Below are positions 34,560 to 43,209 of a stretch of DNA of 64,000 nt, in pieces. The position numbers and the translations under genes were made by a program. Below the pieces are notes generated by a model. The model made no database searches, was not told the DNA's origin, and worked only from the letters and a program-made list of their open reading frames with translations. Each line of letters opens with the position of its first letter. Within the stretch, counting starts at the first letter, position 1. Source of the stretch: Xanthocytophaga agilis (lineage in GTDB: Bacteria; Bacteroidota; Bacteroidia; Cytophagales; 172606-1); the NCBI RefSeq assembly GCF_030068605.1, contig NZ_JASJOU010000005.1, positions 248,001 to 312,000 of the forward strand, in the 5' to 3' direction.

Positions 34560-34600
34560 AAATCGGTTTGCTCAGATATCATTCTGGTGCAAACCGATTT
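34560..34600 (-). terminator. terminator of the ThuA/sugar dehydrogenase gene
   Basis: Perfect 12-bp arms (34560-34571 and 34589-34600) with a 17-nt loop; on the minus strand the second arm runs into T6. It is 20 bp past the stop at 34621. Confidence 0.85.
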
Positions 34601-34620
34601 CCAAAAGTTACGAATGTTAT

Positions 34621-37600
34621 CTATTTCAAACTCTGAAAGGATGCTTTTTTCTGGAAGGAAATTGTATCCAATGCAAATACACCCTGAGCTCCTGCTTTTT
34701 CATTCTTAAATACGAAGAAAAGTGAATGAACTCCTGTTGCAGTAGCAAATGGTATTTTGACATCTCCTGTAGCAGTTGCCGCGACTTCCCCTTGTCCGAT
34801 TAACTTGCCATCAGGTGCATCCAGGTGTATTTCCAGTGTCCCACCTTTGGTATAAGCTGGATTACTAAAAACGGTTATAACCGCTCCTTCAATTCCTGTC
34901 AGATCTATGCCATTGTACATCAGGTAGCTATTGTGAGCAGTCCCTACAGCCAATTCGCTACCTGTAGGTGCTTTGTATTTCATGATTTCTTTAGATCCAT
35001 CAAAATCAGCTGCTTTCATTTTTGCATTGCGCAATACAAGCGTCTTTTGTGCAGTAGCAGGTCCAATCTCACCTTTACCCTTGTCGGTATAAGAGGCAGT
35101 AAACAAATAGGTTCCATTTTTTCCATTTGTTTTGGTTACATATATTCCTTTTAGTGGATCACTTTTCTTTTCGTCTGCCAATGATAAAATATATTTTACC
35201 ATGTCAGTAGCTTCATCTTTTGTCAGTTGAGGGTGTGCACTCATAGCTTGTTCACCCCATACACCACCTCCTCCTTTGATTACTTTATCTGCCAGTTGCG
35301 GTGCAATGCGCGATTTGCCTTTGTATTTTTTGGCAACATCTAAATAAGCTGGGCCTATAGACTTTTTGTCGATGGAATGACATGCTTTACAATCACTTAA
35401 TTCAATAAGACGTTTCCCTGTAATAAAGCCTGTATTCATCTGATGACCTTGTGCAATCATTGTTTTGTCAAAGCCTTCCAGATAGTTAATATTCATAGCT
35501 ACATCCTCTGTATGAATGGTTCCTTTGGTCAAATCTCCATCTTCCTTATCAGATACTTTTACTTCATAATCAACCGACTCATTATCCCAAAAGAAGGACT
35601 TATTTCCTTTTACTACAATATCTACGTGAGGTACTTCATTTCCAACTTTTACTTCTAGTTGTGTTGTAGCAACATTGCCTTTCGCATCTGTTACTTTCAG
35701 AAGAGGCTTATACACTCCTGGTTTCGCAAAGGTAAACGAAGGGTTAGGCAATTCACTTTTAGGAGCTCCTGGCGCAAAAGTCCATTCATATTTCAATGCA
35801 TCATTGTCATAATCTACAGTTCCTTTGGAGGAAAAACTTACTGTTAGAGGAGCTGCTCCTGCTTTTTTTGAAACAGTAGCGACAACCGCAGGAGTACGAT
35901 TACCTGCATTGTAGGTAATATGACTTAACATCGCTTCATCATTTTGAGCAAACCAGTTGGGTCCATATTCCAGAGTATATAAAGAACCATCCTTGGCAAA
36001 TTGCATATCAATGACATGGCTGAATTTTGTATTTGGTAGAAAACGTTCCATACTCACAAAGTCTCCCTGTTCATTCATGGTCACAGACATAACCCAATCA
36101 CGCATCCAATCGTAAGCAAAGAACTTACCGGCATAGTAAGCAGGGAACTTCACATTAGAATCCTGATAATCTTCGGGATAGTATACAGGACCTGCCATTG
36201 CATTACGCCCCCCCTTACCCACAATGGGAAAGTCTGGCGATTCAGCGTAAGGATACCAGATAAAGGCCTTTTGTGCAGGAGGCAATTGGTTTACGCCTGT
36301 ATTATGGGGTGAATTATTAATCGGATGCAGAGGGTCAAACCACTCACCCGAACTACTATCTGCGTAATTAAAATGACGATACGGTTTGTTATCGCCAATA
36401 AAGTAAGGATAGCCAAAGAAACCTGCTTTGCGAGCCTGATTTACTTCATCATAGCCACGAGGGCCTTGTCTTTCACTGTCTTCACCTGCGTCAGGTCCTA
36501 CCTCTCCCCAGTACAGATAGCCTGTATGTTGATCTATTGATATCCGGTAAGGGTTACGATTTCCCATCACATATACTTCTGGACGGGCTTTGGGAGTACC
36601 TTTGGGAAATAAGTTTCCTTCCGGAATAGAATAGGTGCCATCTTCGTTCACTTTAATCCGCAGAATTTTACCACGAAGATCATTACTATTAGCTGATGTA
36701 TACTGTCCGTCCCAACCTTCACGTCCCTGCCGTTCATCCAATGGGGCATAGCCTTTTTGTGTAAATGGATTGGTGTCATCTCCTGTAGACAAGTACAAGT
36801 TACCTTGTTTATCAAATGCAATGGATCCTCCTGTATGACAACAATCTGTCCGTTTTACCGGGACTTTCATAATTACCTGTTCTGTACTCAGTAAGATAGT
36901 GTCTTTCACTGGATCAAATTTAAACCGAACCAAACGATTGGCTGTATCAGGAGCCACATCATAAGAGTAATACATATATACCCATTGGTTCTGATTAAAA
37001 TTAGGATCTATGTTTAAACCCATTAAACCATATTCAAACTTTTTGTATACAGGAATAGTAGCAACCAGTTTGGTCTTTTGCGTTTTGGGATTGTAAAGTT
37101 TTACTGCACCTTTCCGCTCTGTAAATAATACCTTTCCATTATCTAATACAGCTAACTCGGTAGGCTCATCCAACTTGCTGGACAGATTGATCTTATTAAA
37201 CCGGTTTTCTTCGGGAACCCTCATACTTTTGGCTTTCTTGTAGTCGATTGTCTGCCCTTCTGTTACATACTGAATCCCTCCCCACAAATGCTTCAGGAAT
37301 AGATCTTCAGTAAAGGTTTCATTGGTGTGACCGAAGTTAGTGTAGAAGACTTTACCTCCATCGAAAGCATGATACCAGGACATAGGATGGAAATCACCCA
37401 TTTTGCCATCTTTGTACGTTTTCTCGTCAACAGTAATCAGAGGTTTAACCAGATCTTTCTGATAGGATTTAAAATCATAAAACTCGTCTGTACGATCAAA
37501 CTGTTCAGGTAAGTCTTTTGTAGACGGATGGTTTTTGTCTACAACATGCATTGTTCCTTTCTGCACATTGGGATTTCCTGGGTGAGAGGCAAACTGAGCC

Positions 37601-38031
37601 CCTACCAACTTATTGTACCAGGGCCAGTCATATTCTGTATCTGTAGCCGCATGAATGCCAACAAATCCGCCTCCGGACTGAATATATCTTTCAAAGTCAG
37701 CCTGCTGGTTATTGTCCAATACATCTCCGGTAGTACTCAGGAAGATGACTGCCCGATATTGTTTCAGATTTTTTTCGTTGATTTTGCTTGCATCTTCTGT
37801 AGTATCTACAGCAAATCCCTTTTCCTTTCCCAGCTTAATAATGGCCAGCTTACCTGCTGGAATAGAAGCATGTCGAAAACCTTTTGTTCTGGAAAAGACC
37901 AGTAATTTCATAGGTTTTGCAGCAGAGGCTGTTTTCGTTTGTGGCTTGGTTTGCGCATACGTCTGAAGATTGAGTATCACAAAAACACCCATCCACACTA
38001 TCGTTCGGCAGGTTTGTAAGACTTGAAACAT
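34621..38031 (-). CDS. secreted ThuA / PQQ-type sugar dehydrogenase / PKD / cytochrome c multidomain protein
   Basis: A 1136-residue secreted protein with a signal peptide (ends QTYA). Order: ThuA-like domain (about 40-258; FSRTKGFRHASIPAG, GGGFVGIHAATD, PMSWYHAFDGGKVFYTNFGHT), a six-bladed glucose/sorbosone dehydrogenase propeller (about 270-690; RTDCCHTGGSIAFD, GEVGPDAGEDS), a PKD domain (about 715-800), a cytochrome c with haem motif CKACH near residue 880 and a later Met ligand, and a C-terminal carbohydrate-binding-like beta domain (about 1000-1130). It probably oxidises a sugar in the periplasm and passes electrons to its own haem. The same fusion occurs in other Bacteroidota and Planctomycetes. 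It is upstream of eboD. Confidence 0.9.
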   Translation of the reverse strand: MFQVLQTCRTIVWMGVFVILNLQTYAQTKPQTKTASAAKPMKLLVFSRTKGFRHASIPAGKLAIIKLGKEKGFAVDTTEDASKINEKNLKQYRAVIFLSTTGDVLDNNQQADFERYIQSGGGFVGIHAATDTEYDWPWYNKLVGAQFASHPGNPNVQKGTMHVVDKNHPSTKDLPEQFDRTDEFYDFKSYQKDLVKPLITVDEKTYKDGKMGDFHPMSWYHAFDGGKVFYTNFGHTNETFTEDLFLKHLWGGIQYVTEGQTIDYKKAKSMRVPEENRFNKINLSSKLDEPTELAVLDNGKVLFTERKGAVKLYNPKTQKTKLVATIPVYKKFEYGLMGLNIDPNFNQNQWVYMYYSYDVAPDTANRLVRFKFDPVKDTILLSTEQVIMKVPVKRTDCCHTGGSIAFDKQGNLYLSTGDDTNPFTQKGYAPLDERQGREGWDGQYTSANSNDLRGKILRIKVNEDGTYSIPEGNLFPKGTPKARPEVYVMGNRNPYRISIDQHTGYLYWGEVGPDAGEDSERQGPRGYDEVNQARKAGFFGYPYFIGDNKPYRHFNYADSSSGEWFDPLHPINNSPHNTGVNQLPPAQKAFIWYPYAESPDFPIVGKGGRNAMAGPVYYPEDYQDSNVKFPAYYAGKFFAYDWMRDWVMSVTMNEQGDFVSMERFLPNTKFSHVIDMQFAKDGSLYTLEYGPNWFAQNDEAMLSHITYNAGNRTPAVVATVSKKAGAAPLTVSFSSKGTVDYDNDALKYEWTFAPGAPKSELPNPSFTFAKPGVYKPLLKVTDAKGNVATTQLEVKVGNEVPHVDIVVKGNKSFFWDNESVDYEVKVSDKEDGDLTKGTIHTEDVAMNINYLEGFDKTMIAQGHQMNTGFITGKRLIELSDCKACHSIDKKSIGPAYLDVAKKYKGKSRIAPQLADKVIKGGGGVWGEQAMSAHPQLTKDEATDMVKYILSLADEKKSDPLKGIYVTKTNGKNGTYLFTASYTDKGKGEIGPATAQKTLVLRNAKMKAADFDGSKEIMKYKAPTGSELAVGTAHNSYLMYNGIDLTGIEGAVITVFSNPAYTKGGTLEIHLDAPDGKLIGQGEVAATATGDVKIPFATATGVHSLFFVFKNEKAGAQGVFALDTISFQKKASFQSLK

Positions 38032-38262
38032 GAGAATAGATTATTTAAAGCGTATACAATTATAAATGTTAATCTGACACGTAGACTAACAGGCTCCTAA
38101 TTTACACTAAACACTTCTCTAAAACAATCTAATTTTTTATTGAAAAAGTCACAAAGAAATATTGGTATCTCTCCTGATATGAATTACACTTTTTCGTTGA
38201 AAAAATATTTTTACTATAACCAATGAAGCAATCCGATTTCGTAAGGCCCATATAATAAAAAA

Positions 38263-38291
38263 GCCTCCACAAACTAGTAATCTGTAGAGGC
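38263..38291 (-). terminator. terminator of murF
   Basis: GCCTC-c-ACA and TGT-a-GAGGC (38263-38291, one mismatch) form a hairpin, followed on the minus strand by T6. It lies 22 bp after the murF stop. Confidence 0.8.
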
Positions 38292-38313
38292 GACCAAGAT
38301 GTTTCAGTATTTT

Positions 38314-39600
38314 TTACAAGAACTGTACAACTGTCTCCATTGCCATACTGCGAGAACCTTTAATTAGAAAGTGAGTATTTTCAAACTTATAATCCATCAA
38401 CCAGTTATTCAATGAAAACTTGTCGATAAAGTAATAAGCGTCTGGGGCGCCAACAATGGCATTTTGCATCAGCTTTCCACATAAAAGTATTTTATCAAAC
38501 TTTCCCTTCCCTGCTACTTCTCCTATATGTAAATGTTCCTGAGCACTTTCTTCACCCAACTCAGCCATGTCTCCCAGTATGACAATCTTATGATCAGCTT
38601 TTAATGCAGCGAAATATTCCAAAGATGCCTGCATGGATGTTGGATTGGCATTATATGCATCCAACAATATAGTATTGGAGCCTTTCTGGAGTACCTGTGA
38701 ACGGTTATTTTGTGAAATATACCCACTGATTGCCTCATTAGCTAAGGGTAGTGGCACTCCAAAATATTTTCCGATACATAAGGCTGCTGCGATGTTTTCA
38801 AAATTATGCTTTCCCGGAAGATGTGTTCTTACAATTTCACCATCTTCGTCCTGATACACTACATTAGGAGCAAACTCCAGCAACTGGCAATGCAGAAAAT
38901 CATCAGCAGAGGGATACATTACAGCCTGAAGACTACGATTTGCCAGCATTTCCTGCAGAATAGTGTTCTGTGAGTTAGCGAAGATAGTTCCGGAATGGGT
39001 TTTGAAATAATCATATAACTCACCTTCTCCCTGCTTCACACCTTCCAATCCGCCAAATCCTTCCAGATGTGCTTTTCCAATGTTAGTTATCAGGCCATGT
39101 GTAGGTTCACAGATAGTGGTCAGTTCGTTGATATCTCCAATCTGATTAGAGCCCATTTCCAGTACTACAATCTCAGTATCTTTGGGAATTGATAACAGTG
39201 TTAAGGGAAGCCCTATGTAATTATTCAGATTGCCTTGTGTTGCATAAACACTATATTTCTTGGCTAGCACCCGTTGAATAAGTTCTTTTGTAGTAGTTTT
39301 TCCATTTGAACCTGTCATAGCGATGATAGGCACAGATAGTTGCTGTCGATGGTAACGGGCTAACTCCTGTAATGCTTTTAAGGCATTATCAACCAGAATG
39401 TATCGATCATTTAGTGCATACTGATCTTCATCAACCACTGCAAATTTTGCACCTTTGGAGATCGCATCAGCAGCAAATGTGTTACCATTAAAATTACCGC
39501 CTTTCAATGCGAAAAAGAGAGAGTCTGGCGTTATCTTTCGGGTATCAGTTGAAACAGCATTACATTGTAAATACTTTTGATATAAAGTTTCTATATTCAT
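38314..39600 (-). CDS. murF: UDP-N-acetylmuramoyl-tripeptide-D-alanyl-D-alanine ligase
   Basis: A 428-residue Mur ligase that adds D-Ala-D-Ala to the UDP-MurNAc-tripeptide in peptidoglycan synthesis. The N-terminal domain shows STDTRKITPDSLFFALKG, the ATP loop is AMTGSNGKTTTKEL, the central domain has VLEMGSNQIGDI and ITNIGKAHLEGFGG, and the C-terminal domain starts with LDAYNANPTSM followed by ILGDMAELG. All are MurF diagnostic and the length is normal. It is not in a dcw cluster, being monocistronic between the sugar dehydrogenase gene and a divergent secreted protein gene, as is usual in Bacteroidota. Confidence 0.96.
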   Translation of the reverse strand: MNIETLYQKYLQCNAVSTDTRKITPDSLFFALKGGNFNGNTFAADAISKGAKFAVVDEDQYALNDRYILVDNALKALQELARYHRQQLSVPIIAMTGSNGKTTTKELIQRVLAKKYSVYATQGNLNNYIGLPLTLLSIPKDTEIVVLEMGSNQIGDINELTTICEPTHGLITNIGKAHLEGFGGLEGVKQGEGELYDYFKTHSGTIFANSQNTILQEMLANRSLQAVMYPSADDFLHCQLLEFAPNVVYQDEDGEIVRTHLPGKHNFENIAAALCIGKYFGVPLPLANEAISGYISQNNRSQVLQKGSNTILLDAYNANPTSMQASLEYFAALKADHKIVILGDMAELGEESAQEHLHIGEVAGKGKFDKILLCGKLMQNAIVGAPDAYYFIDKFSLNNWLMDYKFENTHFLIKGSRSMAMETVVQFL

Positions 39601-39642
39601 TTCTGCAATAAGAATGTCAGTGGAAAAACACTAATGAGTGCT

Positions 39643-39674
39643 CAAAAATACAAGATCGTATTTTTTGGGACAAA
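39643..39674 (-). promoter_or_regulatory. Bacteroidota-type promoter for murF
   Basis: Read on the minus strand: TTTG (39674-39671), a 20-bp spacer, and TATTTTTG (39650-39643), an exact match to the -33/-7 consensus. It lies 43 bp before the murF start codon. Confidence 0.72.
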
Positions 39675-39705
39675 TTTCTTTTTAAAGGCTAGCACACAAT
39701 AGAAT

Positions 39706-42000
39706 ATGCATCGTTTCTACATAATAGTATTTTATCTTTTCAATAAGATCTCAGCTGGTTTTAATTTATATACCTTGCTCATACCTATATTTTTCTTTTT
39801 AGGTTTCTCTTCGAGAGCCATCTCTCAAACAATACGCTTTCAACTGGACACTTCCATCCCTGTAGTAAATTCAGAGTCAGATACATTACTAAATGCATGG
39901 GCAGGAGGGATAAACTCACCTCAATACAATCGAATAAAATTAAACAATGACCCGATAGAAGACCTTGTTGTTTTTGATAGAGCAACCTATAAGGTACATA
40001 CTTTTATTGCGGAGCCACATAACAATAGTTACAGATGGAAATATGCGCCTTATTATGAAACACAATTTCCAGGTATCCGTAACTGGATGTTGCTTGTCGA
40101 TTATGACCATGATGGGCAGCGAGATTTATTTACCTACACAGAATTTGGCGTCCAGGTTTTCAGAAATACATCTGCCAACGGACAACTAAACTGGACTTTG
40201 GTAACGGATTTATTAATGACAGAAAGTTCATCTGGTGAAATAAATTTATCGGTATTAGGAACAGATATACCTGTGATCCTGGATATTGATAATGATGGTG
40301 ATGTAGATCTCATCGCTGGCGATGGGATAGGCCATGTAGTATATTATTACCAAAATCAGAGTATGGAACGAACAGGATCTCCCAACAGCTTGGATTTCAA
40401 AACAATAAGTCGTTGTTGGGGGGCATTCCGAAGTACAGAAGTTTGTGGACAGTTTACTTTTGATATAACCTGTGGAGATGAAGACTTACGTTTTTCTAGT
40501 CAAAAAGTAGAACATGCGGGTACAGCTCTGCTGGCACTGGATTTAAACAATGATGGACTAAAAGAACTATTATTTTCAGCTGTCTCTTGCTATCCATTAT
40601 ATCAGCTAACCAATACAGGTACATTACAGAAAGCGCAGATGAGTAGCTTTACATCCTCTTTTCCAGCATCCCGACCTATCAGTTTTTTATTTCCAGCTGC
40701 ATTCTACGAAGATCTCAACTTTGATGGAGTAAAAGATCTTATCGCAGCTCCCAATGTTGAAGCCAATAGTGGCAATCTGCAAAACTTTAATCACTCAAGC
40801 TGGCGATACACCAACACAGGCACTGATTCAAATCCTACCCTTATTTTCTCAGAAGATAACTTCTTACAAAATACAATGATAGATTTGGGGGAAATGACAT
40901 CTCCTGCTCTCAGTGATTATGATGCAGATGGAGATCTAGATTTATTTATTGGTAATGCAGGAACACCTGATGGAAATGGTAAGCTTTTAGGTTCTATCTA
41001 CTTGTATGAAAATATCGGTAGCAAAACCCAAGCAATCTTCCAACTGAAAACCTCCGACTATCAAACCCTATCTTCGTTAAAGTCCTCCAACCTCAAGCCT
41101 TTTTTTCTCGACTGGAATCGGGATGGTGCCACCGACTTGGTGCTTATGAATACAGCCAGTACACAAACTGCCTTCAACATTTACCTCAACCAGACAACCG
41201 CCGGAAAACCATACCAGCTTTCATCAGAGATTTCACAAGTTATCTCATTTAGTTTGTTGCAAAGTGATTATGTACCTTGTTTTTATGATTTCGATGGGGA
41301 TGGTGACTGGGATATGCTACTTGGAAAAAGCCTGGGAGAACTAGAATATTACCAAAACACTGGTTCTAACTCGTCACCAGTGTTTACAATTAAGAACTTT
41401 GCATTTGCACAAAATCCACTGGACATCTTTGATCGCAGTGAGGCACCGTTGATAACGGACTGGGATGGAGATGGAAAACCAGATCTTTTATCAGCTTATC
41501 GTAATGTATCCAGTGCTCCTTATGGGGGACGTATTGTAGCCTTTCCTAGTATTAGTACAAATGATGATGCCACTTTTACACCACAGGCAAATACTATTTT
41601 CAATCAATTTCTAAATGAATATGATACCATTCCCCTACCTGCATATATTACCCCAGCGGCAGGAGATCTGAATGGCGATGGTTTACCTGAGTTAGTATTG
41701 GGAACTGGTGGTGGTGGAGTACTGATATTAAAAAACACCAGCATCAAAGGAGATGGAAAATCAGATGATGGTATTCGTTTAGGTCCTAATCCTGTCAGTG
41801 ACATTGTTTATATTACTACAGAGAAGGATAGTGAAGTAAGTGTATATAACCTACTTGGCAAACGGTTAATGGATAAAAAGAAAACCCAGGCTAATGCCGA
41901 GTTGCCTATCAATGTCAATTCATGGGCAACGGGCATGTATATCCTTAAAATTACAAATAGCGATGGAACAAAGGTTCGTAAGATGATTGTGGCAAGATAA
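39706..42000 (+). CDS. secreted FG-GAP/VCBS repeat protein with T9SS sorting domain
   Basis: A 764-residue exported protein. A long signal region ends near AISQ. The mature part holds at least nine calcium-loop motifs of the FG-GAP/VCBS type (DYDHDGQRDLF, DIDNDGDVDLI, DLNNDGLKELL, DYDADGDLDLF, DWNRDGATDLV, DFDGDGDWDML, DWDGDGKPDLL and others), expected to form one or two beta propellers. The last 75 residues are a type A T9SS C-terminal domain (LGPNPVSD, VSVYNLLGKRL, WATGMYILKI, VRKMIVAR), so the protein is secreted through the gliding-associated type IX system. Its ligand is unknown. Confidence 0.9.
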   Translation: MHRFYIIVFYLFNKISAGFNLYTLLIPIFFFLGFSSRAISQTIRFQLDTSIPVVNSESDTLLNAWAGGINSPQYNRIKLNNDPIEDLVVFDRATYKVHTFIAEPHNNSYRWKYAPYYETQFPGIRNWMLLVDYDHDGQRDLFTYTEFGVQVFRNTSANGQLNWTLVTDLLMTESSSGEINLSVLGTDIPVILDIDNDGDVDLIAGDGIGHVVYYYQNQSMERTGSPNSLDFKTISRCWGAFRSTEVCGQFTFDITCGDEDLRFSSQKVEHAGTALLALDLNNDGLKELLFSAVSCYPLYQLTNTGTLQKAQMSSFTSSFPASRPISFLFPAAFYEDLNFDGVKDLIAAPNVEANSGNLQNFNHSSWRYTNTGTDSNPTLIFSEDNFLQNTMIDLGEMTSPALSDYDADGDLDLFIGNAGTPDGNGKLLGSIYLYENIGSKTQAIFQLKTSDYQTLSSLKSSNLKPFFLDWNRDGATDLVLMNTASTQTAFNIYLNQTTAGKPYQLSSEISQVISFSLLQSDYVPCFYDFDGDGDWDMLLGKSLGELEYYQNTGSNSSPVFTIKNFAFAQNPLDIFDRSEAPLITDWDGDGKPDLLSAYRNVSSAPYGGRIVAFPSISTNDDATFTPQANTIFNQFLNEYDTIPLPAYITPAAGDLNGDGLPELVLGTGGGGVLILKNTSIKGDGKSDDGIRLGPNPVSDIVYITTEKDSEVSVYNLLGKRLMDKKKTQANAELPINVNSWATGMYILKITNSDGTKVRKMIVAR

Positions 42001-42082
42001 TCTCTCAGAAAAGTCTGTTCCAGCTATTCTTATCTAGTACAGAAATAAGTATATTTCGAGGATTATTTAGCTACTTATCCTC

Positions 42083-43165
42083 TTGCAAAGAACTATACTT
42101 CTGCTGCTTTTAACAAGCACGTTTTTATTTAACTGCAAATCCAAAAATATCACAATATCCAGAGCATTCTACTACTGGCAAACTCATTTTGATATCAATG
42201 AGGAAGAGCAGAAATATATAGATTCGCTCCATGTCAGGAAGTTGTATGTTCGTTTTTTTGATGTGAGTTATAATCCGGTTAAAGGAGCCGTTCCAATAGC
42301 AGATTTATATAATGGAATAGAATATTATTCCTTATACAAGCAGTGTGATACTGTTCCTGCAATTCTGGATTCTTTATCTCTGGAGATTGTGCCTACTGTT
42401 TTTATTACAAACTTCACGTTTGAAAAATTAACATTACAAGATATACCTGCATTAGCAGGAAAGGTTAGTAATAAACTTGATCAAATGATCACAGAAAATA
42501 CTAACAATCGGTATCCTAAAACTTTCAAGGAAATCCAGTTTGATTGTGACTGGACTCAATCGACCAAAGAAAAATTCTTTCTTTTTCTAAAAGAATTTAA
42601 GCGCAACACTCCGAAATATCGTATTTCTGCAACCATCCGTTTGTATCAATATAAATACTTTGAAAAAGCAGGTGTTCCACCAGTAGACAGGGGAATGTTG
42701 ATGGTATATAATTTAACTGATCTGCATAAACTAAAAGAGCAAAATTCTATTTTAGATATAGAGGAAGCCAAACAATACCTTACTCATACAGAGTATCCTT
42801 TGTCTTTGGATATAGCTCTTCCTATTTTTTCATGGGGTATTATCTTTAGGAATAACAAATATGTTGATATTGATCGCAATATAAATAGCTCAAAAGCAGA
42901 ACAATGTTTATTTCTCAAAAAGAATACATCCAATCAGTTTACTGTCACTACAGATACTGTGTATAACAATATTTATCTCAGAGAAGGAGATATACTTAAG
43001 ATTGAAGATATTTCTTCCTCTCAGCTAGAAGAGATTACAAAGTTTTTAAAGCCATTGTCAGCAAAGACCGATCTAACAGTTACATTCTTTCATCTGGATG
43101 AAGAATTGCTTCACAAGTACAAAATCCAGGATCTGGAAAAAATCTATAGAGGCTTTCACAAATAG
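42083..43165 (+). CDS. uncharacterised lipoprotein, possible TIM-barrel hydrolase
   Basis: A 360-residue protein starting at TTG (42083); no ATG is available before the lipoprotein signal MQRTILLLLLTSTFLFNC (Cys18). The mature protein begins with an FYYWQTHFDINEEE block, then LHVRKLYVRFFDVSY, and carries EIQFDCDWTQSTKEKFF followed by YRISATIRLYQYKYF and GMLMVYNLTDL. The spacing of strands ending in Asp and Tyr resembles a TIM barrel of a glycoside hydrolase. I do not recognise a named family. It is followed 44 bp later by a gene that appears to belong with it. Confidence 0.68.
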   Translation: MQRTILLLLLTSTFLFNCKSKNITISRAFYYWQTHFDINEEEQKYIDSLHVRKLYVRFFDVSYNPVKGAVPIADLYNGIEYYSLYKQCDTVPAILDSLSLEIVPTVFITNFTFEKLTLQDIPALAGKVSNKLDQMITENTNNRYPKTFKEIQFDCDWTQSTKEKFFLFLKEFKRNTPKYRISATIRLYQYKYFEKAGVPPVDRGMLMVYNLTDLHKLKEQNSILDIEEAKQYLTHTEYPLSLDIALPIFSWGIIFRNNKYVDIDRNINSSKAEQCLFLKKNTSNQFTVTTDTVYNNIYLREGDILKIEDISSSQLEEITKFLKPLSAKTDLTVTFFHLDEELLHKYKIQDLEKIYRGFHK

Positions 43166-43209
43166 GTAAGAAGTAAAATAAGTAGATAGTAATACATTCG
43201 TATAAGATC

